Shown piece after piece: positions 7,270 through 13,894 of a stretch of 20,648 bases of DNA. Position 1 is the first letter of the stretch. Each line of letters starts with the position of its first letter. Source of the DNA: 13-2-20CM-68-14 sp036378475 (GTDB taxonomy: Bacteria > Actinomycetota > Thermoleophilia > Gaiellales > Gaiellaceae); NCBI GenBank assembly GCA_036378475.1, contig DASUWJ010000056.1, forward strand, positions 1 to 20,648. The letters run 5' to 3'. The translations under genes were made by a program, and so were the position numbers. The notes below the pieces were generated by a model. The model was not told where the DNA came from, searched no databases, and saw nothing but the letters and a program-made list of their open reading frames with translations.

Positions 7270-7788
7270 CTACTGACTCTCGTGCTTGACTTTGCCCGAG
7301 ACGCACTTCCCGAACGCGTTCGACTTGTTCGCGTTCGTTCCGTATTTGGCCTTGAAGGCCGCGGGATCCGCCTGCCGCTCGGTCGCGCACGCCTTGGCCG
7401 CGTTCTCGGTTGCCTGCTCCTGCTTCGCCTCGGTCGCCTTTGCCGTGGCCGAGACGCAGCGGCCGAAGGCATTGGCGTGCTTGCGGCCGGTGCCGTACTT
7501 CGTGGCGAAGGCCGCAGGGTCCGCCGCCCGTTCGCTCTCGCACTGGGCTGCCGCGTTCGCACGGTCCTGCCGGTCCTGCTGCGCGAGCTTCGCGACGCAC
7601 TTGCCGAACGCGTTCGAGCGATTGCCATTCGTGCCGTAGGTCAGCTTGAACGCAGCGGCGCCCATCGCCGCCCGCTCGGCCGAACACTGCTTGGCCGGAT
7701 TATCGGCGGGAACCGCTGCGCTGCGGCCGATCGCGGCGGCCGGGACGCTCAAAACCGCCGCGGTCAAGATCAGGATCAGCTTTCGCAT
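7270..7788 (-). CDS. Secreted protein of three Cys-containing YGTN...NAFGKCV repeats, function unknown
   Basis: A 172-residue protein opening with a signal peptide (MRKLILILTAAVLSVPAAA). The mature part is three tandem units of about 30 residues: Cys35-Cys64, Cys83-Cys111 and Cys134-Cys162. Each reads roughly C-x-(S/T)ERxADPAAFxxKYGTNxNKxNAFGKCVS, with the first Cys near a conserved Glu-Arg and the second in FGKCV or FGRCV. Linkers of 18-22 residues are Ala/Gln/Lys-rich. Two Cys per repeat suggest one disulfide or one ligand site per unit outside the cell. A strong Shine-Dalgarno AAAGGAG lies five bases before the ATG, and a hairpin terminator follows, so this looks like a well-expressed single-gene unit. 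I do not recognise a named family. Confidence 0.85.
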   Translation of the reverse strand: MRKLILILTAAVLSVPAAAIGRSAAVPADNPAKQCSAERAAMGAAAFKLTYGTNGNRSNAFGKCVAKLAQQDRQDRANAAAQCESERAADPAAFATKYGTGRKHANAFGRCVSATAKATEAKQEQATENAAKACATERQADPAAFKAKYGTNANKSNAFGKCVSGKVKHESQ

Positions 7789-7793
7789 CGAGA

Positions 7794-7800
7794 CTCCTTT
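7794..7800 (-). promoter_or_regulatory. Strong ribosome binding site of the Cys-repeat protein
   Basis: AAAGGAG on the minus strand, five bases from ATG 7788. It fixes the start and rejects the much longer reading to 8079. It is one of the best ribosome binding sites in the window. Confidence 0.8.
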
Positions 7801-7957
7801 CGTCGTCCTCACCAAAGTGGACGACGGCGCCGGCTCGAACTTGCGCTGTGCAGGGAAAAATCGCCCAGCCCGCGCCAACCGGGCAGGACTGGCGCAGGCC
7901 ACGGAGGGCAAGCGGTCGGCAGCGACCAGGAGCGGCGCCCGCCCGTACGATGGGCCC

Positions 7958-9100
7958 GTGCGCCCCCGACCGAGGCGGCTCCAGCGTCTTCCCACGCAGT
8001 ACTTCGGGGCGCTCCTCGCCCGGGTCGCGCAAGCGGCGGCCGTGGCGGGCGACCCGCTCGTCGACCTCGGCCGTGGCAACCCGGAGACCGGGCCCCCGCA
8101 GCATGTCGTCGAGGCCTTGCGCGCCGCCGCAGGCAGCGCCGCCGCGCATGGCTACGCCCCCTTTCGGGGCTTGCCGGCCCTGCGCGAGGCGATCGCGGAG
8201 CGCTACGCATCCGTCTACGGGGTCACCCTCGATCCCGAGACCGAGGTCGCGGTCGTGCCGGGGACGAAGACGGCACTCGTCGAGCTGCCGGAGGCGCTGG
8301 CCGAGCCGAACGAGACGATCGTCCTGCCGGATCCGTGGTATCCGGACTACCCCTCCGGCGTCGCGCTCGCGGCCGCAAGGCTCGCCACCGTCCCGCTCGA
8401 GCCCGCGGCTGGCTGGGCGCCGGACTTCTCCCGGGCGCCGCGCGCAGACGTCGCCGCCCTCTACCTGAACTACCCCTCGAACCCCTGCGGCGTCGTCGTC
8501 CGGGAGGGAGTGTTCGAGCAGGCGGTCGCCTACGCCGGCACGACCGGTGCGGCGATCGTGCACGACTTCGCCTACGGCGACCTGCTCTTCGACGGGCGAA
8601 CACCCCGGAGCTTCCTCGCGACTCCTGGCGCGAAGGAGGTCGGCGTCGAGCTCTTCTCGATGTCCAAGTCGTACGGGATGGCCGGCTGGCGGCTTGGCTT
8701 CGTGCTCGGCAACGCGGAGCTCGTCGAGCGCGTCAACCTGCTCAACGACCACTGCCGGGTCGGCATCTTCCGCCCGGTCCAGGAGGCCGGGATCGCGGCC
8801 CTCCGCGGCCCGCAGGATACGGTCGCCGAGCGGGCGGCCACCTACGAGCGCCGGCGCGACCGCGTCCTCGAGCTGCTTGACGCCGTCTCGGAGGGGACGT
8901 TCTACGTCTGGTTTCGGTTGCCCGAGGGCCTGAGCTCGGAGCGGCTGCTGACCGAGCACCGGCTCGCGCTCGCGCCGGGCGAAGGTTTTGGCCCGGCGGG
9001 TGCGGGGTGGGCCCGAATCTCGCTGGCGGTCTCGGACGAGACCCTCGAGCTCGGCCTCGACCGGCTCGGGCAGGCGCTCGAAGCTGGCTCGTCGAGCTAG
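7958..9100 (+). CDS. Class I/II PLP-dependent aminotransferase
   Basis: A 380-residue fold-type I aminotransferase. The PLP-binding lysine is Lys237 in FSMSKSYGMAGWRLGF, with Arg245 after it as in the aspartate aminotransferase superfamily. NYPSNPCG (171-178) carries the conserved Asn175, and Asp203/Tyr206 in VHDFAYGD contact the cofactor. The N-terminal LGRGNPETGPPQHVVEAL and YAPFRGLPALREAIAERY match the same group, which includes alanine, LL-diaminopimelate and succinyldiaminopimelate aminotransferases. GTG 7958 is chosen because earlier in-frame starts read into the divergent repeat-protein gene. A possible SD (AGGAG, about 25 bases upstream) is too far to be certain. Substrate unknown. 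Confidence 0.88.
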   Translation: MRPRPRRLQRLPTQYFGALLARVAQAAAVAGDPLVDLGRGNPETGPPQHVVEALRAAAGSAAAHGYAPFRGLPALREAIAERYASVYGVTLDPETEVAVVPGTKTALVELPEALAEPNETIVLPDPWYPDYPSGVALAAARLATVPLEPAAGWAPDFSRAPRADVAALYLNYPSNPCGVVVREGVFEQAVAYAGTTGAAIVHDFAYGDLLFDGRTPRSFLATPGAKEVGVELFSMSKSYGMAGWRLGFVLGNAELVERVNLLNDHCRVGIFRPVQEAGIAALRGPQDTVAERAATYERRRDRVLELLDAVSEGTFYVWFRLPEGLSSERLLTEHRLALAPGEGFGPAGAGWARISLAVSDETLELGLDRLGQALEAGSSS

Positions 9101-9124
9101 GGCAGTCGTCCCGCTGCCGCGGGC

Positions 9125-9140
9125 CGGCCGCCCTCGGCCG
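9125..9140. terminator. Short hairpin between convergent genes
   Basis: cggccg-ccct-cggccg lies in the 47 bases between the aminotransferase stop and the YjbR-like gene stop. It could serve as a bidirectional terminator. A stem of only six base pairs makes this weak. Confidence 0.35.
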
Positions 9141-9147
9141 CGAAGAC

Positions 9148-9486
9148 TCAGGCTAAAGCCGCGACGAAGTCCCGCGCCTCGAGCACGTAGCGCGCGCAGG
9201 TCCCGGCATCGGCCGGTCGCAGGCTGACCCACGCCTTCAGCGGGCGCCCCCTGCCGGAGTCGAAGGGGCTGCCCTCGCCGCCTGCGATCAGCTCGGCGAC
9301 CCGTTCGGAGGGCAGTTTGACGACGAGCTCGCCCCTCCTGGTGAAGGCGCAGAACTTGCCGCGGGTCTTGATGCCCTTCGAGTGCATGATCCGGTCCCGC
9401 TCGAGGTCGGGGTGCTCGGCTGCAAGTTCCCGGGCGACCTCGTCGAAGATCGCCTCGAGCGGCGGCTCAGCCTGCATACTCGTCAT
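9148..9486 (-). CDS. YjbR/TfoX-like small protein (MmcQ/YjbR-type fold)
   Basis: A 112-residue protein with the pattern SKGIKTRGKFCAFTRRGELVVKLPSERVAELIAGGEG, FDSGRGRPLKAWVSL and a C-terminal YVLEARDFV. This resembles the TfoX N-terminal/MmcQ-YjbR group of small double-wing DNA-binding-like proteins, whose members lack known catalytic activity. ATG 9484-9486 overlaps the end of the DUF899 gene by 20 bases; ATG 9475-9477 (overlap 11) is an alternative. It is the last gene of the ArsR operon. The role is unknown; such genes often travel with SRPBCC and DUF899 genes. Confidence 0.78.
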   Translation of the reverse strand: MTSMQAEPPLEAIFDEVARELAAEHPDLERDRIMHSKGIKTRGKFCAFTRRGELVVKLPSERVAELIAGGEGSPFDSGRGRPLKAWVSLRPADAGTCARYVLEARDFVAALA

Positions 9487-10153
9487 GGCGTCGCACCCAG
9501 TGCTGAGGCTGCCGCCCCTCCTCGCCTCGGCCCTTGGGGACGAGATCGAGGTAGTTGTAGGCGGTATTGACGAGGTCGATCCCGCGCGCGTAGGTCGAGT
9601 ACGTGTGGAAGACGCCGCCCGCTGCATCGCGCGAGAAGACGCTGACGCCTTCACGCTCGGCGTTCCCCGGCGCCGAGCCGTAGTTGTAGCGAGGCTCCTC
9701 GAGCTCGTCCGGGTGAAACGAGACGCCGTAGTCGAAGTTGAAATCGTTGCGAAGCGACGAGACCCAGGGGAAGCTCCAGCCCATCCGGGCCCGGTAGGCG
9801 GCGAGCTTGGCGAAGGGGGCCCGCGAGACGGCGATCATCGTCACGTCGTTCGCATTCAGGTGCACGACGATCGGGTCGAAGTTGTCCGCCCAGAACGAGC
9901 AGTGGGCGCAACCCACGTCGGCCTCGGGCCGGAACATGAAGTGGTAGACGACCAGCTGGCTGCGCCCGTCGAAGAGCTCGGCGAGGCTCTGTTCCCCGTC
10001 CGGTCCCTCGAAGCGGTACTCCTTGCCGACTGCCTCCCAGGGCAGCTCCCGCCGGGCGGCGCTCAGTTCGTCTCGCAGGCGGGTGAACTCCTTCTCCTTG
10101 GTCAGGAGCTCCCGGCGCCGCACGAGCCACTCCTCGTCGGGGACGACCTTCAA
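9467..10153 (-). CDS. DUF899 family thioredoxin-like protein
   Basis: A 228-residue protein with the DUF899 signature order: EEWLVRRRELLTKEKEFTRLRDEL (7-30), ELPWEAVGKEYRFEGPDG, then FMFRPEADVGCAHCSFWADNFD (73-93) with a CxxC at Cys82/Cys85 in thioredoxin-like position, and GVSVFSRD...VFHTYSTYARG near the end. A redox or peroxide-related function is often assumed for the family but unproven. The start appears to be TTG at 10153: no ATG or GTG occurs before the conserved N-terminus, and GGGGGGATGAG just upstream gives a ribosome binding site. This TTG overlaps the TGA of the SRPBCC gene (TTGA), implying translational coupling. Confidence 0.87.
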   Translation of the reverse strand: MKVVPDEEWLVRRRELLTKEKEFTRLRDELSAARRELPWEAVGKEYRFEGPDGEQSLAELFDGRSQLVVYHFMFRPEADVGCAHCSFWADNFDPIVVHLNANDVTMIAVSRAPFAKLAAYRARMGWSFPWVSSLRNDFNFDYGVSFHPDELEEPRYNYGSAPGNAEREGVSVFSRDAAGGVFHTYSTYARGIDLVNTAYNYLDLVPKGRGEEGRQPQHWVRRHDEYAG

Positions 10154-10623
10154 CTCATCCCCCCATGGATCCAGGGGTCCTCGCCGGGATCCTCGCCGCC
10201 CGCGGCCAGTTGCAGCCGTGCCAGGTAGTGGCCCCAGCCGTGGGCATGTGACTGCGCCGCCTCGGCGCTCGGCAGGTCGAAGTGGCGAAAGCGAAGCGTG
10301 GTGCCCTCGCCGCTTTCCAGGAGCTCGATCTCGATCGTGCTCGTCCCGGGTGGCACCGGGTTCGCGCCCTCGGGGCCAGGCTCCCAGCCCCAGGTGTAGA
10401 CGAGCCGCCGCGGCCGATCGAGCTCGACGAACTCGCCCGCGGCGACGTGGCCTGGGATCACGCCGACGCGGTACTCGCCACCCGGCCTCGGCTCGAACGA
10501 GGCCGTCTGCCCCATCCAGCGCGTCGCCTTGTCGGGATCGACGAGGAACTCCCACACCGTCTCCGGGCTGGCCGCGATCGTGAGCTCCCGCTCGACCGAG
10601 GTCGTCTCAGTGGTTGCGTCCAT
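10150..10623 (-). CDS. SRPBCC/AHSA1 domain protein
   Basis: A 157-residue START-like (AHSA1/CalC-type) protein. The N-terminus VERELTIAASPETVWEFLVDPDKATRWMG is the typical first strand and helix, followed by PGGEYRV, GEFVELDRPRRLVYTWGWE and TTLRFRHFDLPSAEAAQSHAHGWGHYLARL, the long C-terminal helix. Such proteins bind hydrophobic ligands; the ligand here is unknown. The gene overlaps the ArsR-type regulator by 17 bases and the DUF899 gene by four, a pairing seen repeatedly in actinobacteria. Confidence 0.88.
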   Translation of the reverse strand: MDATTETTSVERELTIAASPETVWEFLVDPDKATRWMGQTASFEPRPGGEYRVGVIPGHVAAGEFVELDRPRRLVYTWGWEPGPEGANPVPPGTSTIEIELLESGEGTTLRFRHFDLPSAEAAQSHAHGWGHYLARLQLAAGGEDPGEDPWIHGGMS

Positions 10624-10924
10624 GCTTGCGCTCCTCCTTCTCCGCTTCGTGTTTCAAGGTTTCGAGCCGTTCGTCCCAGAACTCCTCCAGGAACCGTTTC
10701 AGCTGCGCAAGGCCCTCCGGCCTGGCCCGGTAGTGCCGCCTGGTGCCGTTTCGCCGCTCGCTCACGAGCCCCGCCTCCTTGAGGACGTTCAGGTGCTGGG
10801 AGACCGCGGGCCTCGTGACGTCGAAGTGCGCGGCGATCTCTCCGGCGGTGAGTTCCTCGTCCCGGACGAGCGCCAGGATCTGACGGCGCCGCGGTCCCGC
10901 GATTGCCCTTAGCGCGGCTTCCAC
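10607..10924 (-). CDS. ArsR-family winged-helix transcriptional regulator
   Basis: A 105-residue ArsR/SmtB-type repressor. The helix-turn-helix is TAGEIAAHFDVTRPAVSQHLNVLKEAGLV (residues 26-54), followed by the beta-wing RRNGTRRHYRA. The protein has no cysteine at all, so the classical metal-sensing ELCVCD site is absent; it belongs with the non-metal ArsR regulators that sit upstream of SRPBCC genes. Start is GTG 10922-10924 with no Shine-Dalgarno; a -10-like TTAACT ends seven bases before it, which suggests a leaderless transcript. It probably controls its own operon and perhaps the divergent hydrolase through the palindrome at 10943-10956. Confidence 0.9.
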   Translation of the reverse strand: MEAALRAIAGPRRRQILALVRDEELTAGEIAAHFDVTRPAVSQHLNVLKEAGLVSERRNGTRRHYRARPEGLAQLKRFLEEFWDERLETLKHEAEKEERKHGRNH

Positions 10925-10976
10925 GAACGGAAGTTAAGCAAGTTCTAACGTAAGAATCAACTTAATCTTTCGTTCG
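10924..10976. promoter_or_regulatory. Nested inverted repeat, candidate ArsR operator
   Basis: Outer arms cgaacggaagttaag (10924-10938) and cttaatctttcgttcg (10961-10976) are complementary except for one mismatch and one extra base. Inside lies ttctaacgtaagaa (10943-10956), a 14-bp dyad with one mismatched pair and the same centre. The inner dyad falls between the putative -35 and -10 boxes, the place for a repressor. The region is AT-rich against a GC-rich background and lies between two divergent starts. Confidence 0.6.
10932..10960 (-). promoter_or_regulatory. Candidate promoter of the ArsR operon
   Basis: On the minus strand TTGATT (10960-10955) and TTAACT (10937-10932) are separated by exactly 17 bases. 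TTAACT ends seven bases before the GTG start, so transcription would begin at or next to the start codon. The boxes match consensus only partly (4/6 and 3/6). Confidence 0.45.
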
Positions 10977-11002
10977 ACCCCGAGACGGTTTACGTTCAGC
11001 GC

Positions 11003-11902
11003 GTGGAGCGGGAAGGAACCGTCACCTTTCGCCTCGGCGGCGAGAGCGCCGAGACCTGGTACCGGATCGTCGGGGAGCTCGGGCCCACGCGCCCTCCACC
11101 GCTCGTCACGCTCCACGGCGGCCCGGGCGCGACCCACGACTACCTGCTCTCGATGGCCGATCTCGCCGGCGAGCGCGCCGTCATCCTCTACGACCAGCTC
11201 GGCAACGGACGCTCGAGCCACTATCCGGAGCGGTGGGCCGAGTTTTGGACCGTGGAGCTCTTCCTCGCCGAGCTCCAGAACCTGGTCGAGGCGCTCGGGA
11301 TCGCCGAGCGACACCACGTCTTGGGCCAGTCATGGGGCGGCTTTCTCGCCCAGGAGTACGCGCTCACCCACCCGCCCGGGCTGCGGGCGCTCGTACTCGC
11401 GGATACGGCTGCCTCGTTCCCGGACTTCGTCGCCGAATGCAACCGGCTCCGCCAGGAGCTGCCGCCGGAGGTCGAGGCGACGCTCAAGCGCCACGAGCAG
11501 GCCCGCACGACCGACGATCCCGAGTACGAGGAAGCGTGCATGGTCTTCTACCGGCGCCACCTCTGCCGGCTCGACCCCTGGCCTCCCGAGGTCAGCGAGT
11601 CGTTCGCCTGGATCGATCGCGACCCGACCGTCTACCACACGATGAACGGCCCAAGCGAGTTCCACGTCATCGGCTCGATCAGGGAGTGGCAAGCAAAGGA
11701 CCGACTCGCCGGCATCGACGTGCCGACGCTCCTGCTCTCCGGCCGCCACGACGAAGCGACGCCGGCACTGCAGGAGACCCTCCAGTCAGGGATCCCCGAC
11801 TGCGAGTGGATCGTGTTCGAGGACTCGTCGCACCTGCCCCACGTCGAGGAACGGGAGCGCTACATGCACCTCGTGCGCGACTGGCTCGGCCGGCATGACT
11901 GA
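11003..11902 (+). CDS. Proline iminopeptidase-family alpha/beta hydrolase
   Basis: A 299-residue alpha/beta hydrolase of the prolyl aminopeptidase (peptidase S33) type. The oxyanion motif HGGPG is at residues 38-42, DQLGNGRS at 64-71, and the nucleophile Ser110 lies in GQSWGG. Asp250 (SGRHDEATP) and His277 (DSSHLPHVEE) complete the triad. The family removes N-terminal proline from peptides, or hydrolyses related amides. Start is GTG 11003; a TTTACGTT run ends six bases before it, so this may also be leaderless. It diverges from the ArsR operon with a 78-bp gap that holds the candidate operator. Confidence 0.88.
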   Translation: MEREGTVTFRLGGESAETWYRIVGELGPTRPPPLVTLHGGPGATHDYLLSMADLAGERAVILYDQLGNGRSSHYPERWAEFWTVELFLAELQNLVEALGIAERHHVLGQSWGGFLAQEYALTHPPGLRALVLADTAASFPDFVAECNRLRQELPPEVEATLKRHEQARTTDDPEYEEACMVFYRRHLCRLDPWPPEVSESFAWIDRDPTVYHTMNGPSEFHVIGSIREWQAKDRLAGIDVPTLLLSGRHDEATPALQETLQSGIPDCEWIVFEDSSHLPHVEERERYMHLVRDWLGRHD

Positions 11903-11966
11903 CCGAGACGCCGGGCGCCGAGACCGAGCTCCGCGACGAAGCGCCGTCGCGACCACTCCGACTCGC

Positions 11967-11986
11967 CGCTGATCATGCGATCAGCG
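11967..11986. terminator. Hairpin between convergent hydrolase and GrpB genes
   Basis: cgctgatc-atgc-gatcagcg is an 8-bp perfect stem. One arm contains the TGA stop of the minus-strand GrpB gene (11983-11981). It follows the plus-strand hydrolase by 64 bases, with a smaller stem (cgcgac/gtcgcg) at 11932-11951 in between. It may terminate the hydrolase message. Confidence 0.45.
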
Positions 11987-12505
11987 ACGGCCGATCGTCT
12001 CGCCGACGCTCGCCAGGACGGCGGCGATGAAAGCCCGCTTGCCTGCGGTGTAGGCCTCCAGATCGTGCGGATGCGCTCGCGCCAGGCGGAGCTTCAGTGC
12101 CTCGTATTCTGCGGCCGAGGTTCGGTCGCGAAGCAAGGCATCCCGGAAGGCGAGCCGCTCGCGCCAGAGGTCGCTTCCCGGCTCGGTCAGATGGAGGCCG
12201 TACTCCGGGAAGCGCGCCGTGGGCTTGGCGAAGTGATGCGCGATCCCGGGGCGGTGCGGCGCGTAGGCGTACGCCGCCGCCTCGAGCGCCGCGAAGGCCC
12301 CCTGTGCTTCTTCGAGCTCGCGTACACCGGCGATCATGTCAATGATCGGCTTGGCCGCGAGGCCGGGAATGGCGGTCGAGCCGACGTGGTGGATCCCGTC
12401 CTGGAGCCAGGGCGCGAGCAGCCGCTCGAGCAAGGCACGCTCGTGCTCGAAGCGACGAGGCCAGTTGGGGTCGTAGGGAACGACCGCGATCCGCTCGTCG
12501 CTCAT
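11981..12505 (-). CDS. GrpB family protein (UPF0157, nucleotidyltransferase-like)
   Basis: A 174-residue full-length GrpB/UPF0157 protein. The signature VPYDPNWPRRFEHER (residues 9-23) is followed by HHVGSTAIPGLAAKPIIDM (39-57), which carries the GS and D residues of the nucleotidyltransferase-like fold, and by YGLHLTEPGSDLWRERLAFRD. The family is predicted to be related to nucleotidyltransferases, but its substrate is not established; in some proteins it is fused to dephospho-CoA kinase. ATG 12503-12505 is chosen because the family N-terminus begins there. It stands alone on the minus strand. Confidence 0.9.
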   Translation of the reverse strand: MSDERIAVVPYDPNWPRRFEHERALLERLLAPWLQDGIHHVGSTAIPGLAAKPIIDMIAGVRELEEAQGAFAALEAAAYAYAPHRPGIAHHFAKPTARFPEYGLHLTEPGSDLWRERLAFRDALLRDRTSAAEYEALKLRLARAHPHDLEAYTAGKRAFIAAVLASVGETIGRR

Positions 12506-12617
12506 GGGCTGACGATAGCCGGGTGACGAACGCCCGCCCCGTTTCGTCGACACGGCTGCCGGCGGGTCTTCGTTCCCGCACCCGCGCCTAGCTAGGCCTG
12601 GTCCGAGCCGCTGGTCG

Positions 12618-13610
12618 CTAGCGCTCCTCACGCCGGTGCGAGGCTGCCAGCTCCGGCAGGGCCGACGGATCGAGCGCGGCCGCCGGCACGACGGCGACCC
12701 TGGCCGGCGTCCTGGCCCGCACGGTCGCGGTGCGGGTGCCGCCCTCGAGGAGTGCCCGCTCGCCGAGCAGCGCCCCGGGGCCGATCTCGGCCACGGCCTC
12801 GCCGTCGACCTCGATCTCGACGACTCCGTCGAGCAGGAGGTAGAGCTCGTTGCCCTCGGCGCCCTGCTCGGTCAGAATCTCGCCCTCGTTCAGTCTCCGC
12901 CGCTCGAGCTTCCCTCCCTCCCGCATGATCGATGCGGAGAGCTCTCGCTCCAGCTCGGACTCGACCGCGGTCGTCAGGGCCGGTGAGTCCTCCTCGCCCC
13001 AGGGGGTGTTCGGCCCGTGAGACTCGCGGTACCACTTCTCGAAATCGATCGTCCCGGACTTCTCGACCAGCTGCCCGTCGTCGTCGTAGAGCCAGTGCCG
13101 CGGAAAGGGGCTGGCGCCGGCGAGCGAGGCCTTCGAGCTGCCGTCGGCGTAGATGATCAGCGAGAGCGTCGTCCACGCTGAGGCCGACTTGATCCGGAAG
13201 AATGGCTTGCCGCTGACTCGCCGCGGCGCAGGCAGGCCCATGTGCCCGCCGGCCGACTGCGTGAACCGGACCCAGTCCTCGCCCACCTCGGGTTCGGCCT
13301 GGAGCACGGGGTACTTGACCGCCGGGAAGGAGAGCTCCCGGGGGCCGAGCTTGATTCGCGTCACGCCGATGTGGCCGCCCCCCGAATAGCCGTGCGCGGA
13401 GGGCTTCCCGTCCTCGAACTCGACCCAGGCACGGAGCTCGTTCGCCTCGCGGAACGCGTCAGCCTGGCGCAAGGCCTCGAGGTCCTCCAGCCGGTCCGGC
13501 GGCGGCTCGTCGTAGTGGGCGACCCCGAGCTCGAAGGGCAGCTTCGTCAGCCCGGAAATGGCCTCCGACGGAATCCAGGTGACTGACGTGACGGACTTTT
13601 CTACTCGCAT
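12618..13610 (-). CDS. Protein with unrecognised N-terminal domain and C-terminal cyclic nucleotide-binding domain
   Basis: A 330-residue protein. Residues 240-320 form a CRP/PKA-type cyclic nucleotide-binding fold: LNEGEILTEQGAEGNELYLLLDGVVEIEVDG, then the phosphate-binding cassette GERALLEGGTRTATV (283-297), where Glu284 and Arg293 would contact the ribose and cyclic phosphate. There is no DNA-binding domain after it. The first 225 residues are soluble and globular-looking, with an acidic DEPPPDRLEDLEALR segment, several Gly-rich stretches (YSGGGHIGVTRI, QSAGGHMGLPAPRR) and WTTLSLIIYADGSSK; I do not recognise a family, though a ligand-binding or decarboxylase-like beta fold is possible. ATG 13608-13610 has a clear GAGGGGG ribosome binding site five bases away. 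Confidence 0.82.
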   Translation of the reverse strand: MRVEKSVTSVTWIPSEAISGLTKLPFELGVAHYDEPPPDRLEDLEALRQADAFREANELRAWVEFEDGKPSAHGYSGGGHIGVTRIKLGPRELSFPAVKYPVLQAEPEVGEDWVRFTQSAGGHMGLPAPRRVSGKPFFRIKSASAWTTLSLIIYADGSSKASLAGASPFPRHWLYDDDGQLVEKSGTIDFEKWYRESHGPNTPWGEEDSPALTTAVESELERELSASIMREGGKLERRRLNEGEILTEQGAEGNELYLLLDGVVEIEVDGEAVAEIGPGALLGERALLEGGTRTATVRARTPARVAVVPAAALDPSALPELAASHRREER

Positions 13611-13615
13611 GGGAA

Positions 13616-13622
13616 CCCCCTC
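13616..13622 (-). promoter_or_regulatory. Ribosome binding site of the cNMP-binding-domain protein
   Basis: GAGGGGG on the minus strand, five bases before ATG 13610. It supports this start. Confidence 0.65.
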
Positions 13623-13660
13623 GCGGTCGGCGTTTCGGCAACCGTAAACCGGGCACCCAC

Positions 13661-13846
13661 GTGCGGTCTAGCCACAAAAAGACGAAGGGGTTGGAACTGG
13701 CGGAGCTCACGAGTCGAAAGCATTTGTTCACGGACGGACCCGGGCGCCACGCCGACGACGAGCCGCGCGAGGAAGACATGCTCGCGGAGGTCGAGCAGGC
13801 CTCGAGAAAGCAGGCCGAGCAAGCGGCCGAGCGAACGCCCGCCTAA
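13661..13846 (+). CDS. Small hydrophilic hypothetical protein
   Basis: A 61-residue reading frame from GTG 13661 to TAA 13846. The protein is highly charged with no hydrophobic segment and ends in a probable helix (EEDMLAEVEQASRKQAEQAAERTPA). The second half has the GC-rich third positions typical of genes here; the first half is more AT-rich. It is divergent from the cNMP-binding gene with 50 bases between, and is followed by two hairpins. The stop codon sits in the loop of the first. No family is recognised. The competing minus-strand frames over this stretch have no such codon pattern or signal. Confidence 0.5.
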   Translation: MRSSHKKTKGLELAELTSRKHLFTDGPGRHADDEPREEDMLAEVEQASRKQAEQAAERTPA

Positions 13847-13853
13847 GGCGGGC
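13837..13853 (+). terminator. Hairpin with the stop codon in its loop
   Basis: gcccgcc-taa-ggcgggc is a perfect 7-bp stem whose three-base loop is the TAA of the small plus-strand gene. It may help end transcription or translation of that gene. Confidence 0.45.
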
Positions 13854-13860
13854 CAATCGG

Positions 13861-13894
13861 GCGCGGCGGCCGCGGGGGGTCGCGGCCGTCGCGC
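13861..13894. terminator. Strong bidirectional hairpin terminator
   Basis: Arms gcgcggcggccgcg and cgcggccgtcgcgc pair over 14 positions with one mismatch, loop gggggt. It lies 14 bases after the small plus-strand gene and directly abuts the stop of the minus-strand gene ending at 13895, so it can serve both. On the plus strand a T-rich run (cttggctttta) follows, within the minus-strand gene. Confidence 0.7.

Noticed and set aside
7282..8880. A 532-codon plus-strand open frame
   Set aside because: It is antisense to the Cys-repeat gene and out of frame with the aminotransferase; composition is arginine-rich with no motif.
10154..10555. Long N-terminal extension of the DUF899 gene to 362 residues
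   Set aside because: The extension is out-of-frame sequence of the SRPBCC gene. The DUF899 N-terminus begins at the TTG at 10153.
12586..12597. Perfect 12-bp palindrome gcctagctaggc with central CTAG-type core
   Set aside because: It is rare sequence for a GC-rich genome, but it is short, has no partner repeat and sits in an ordinary 112-base spacer; no function can be argued.
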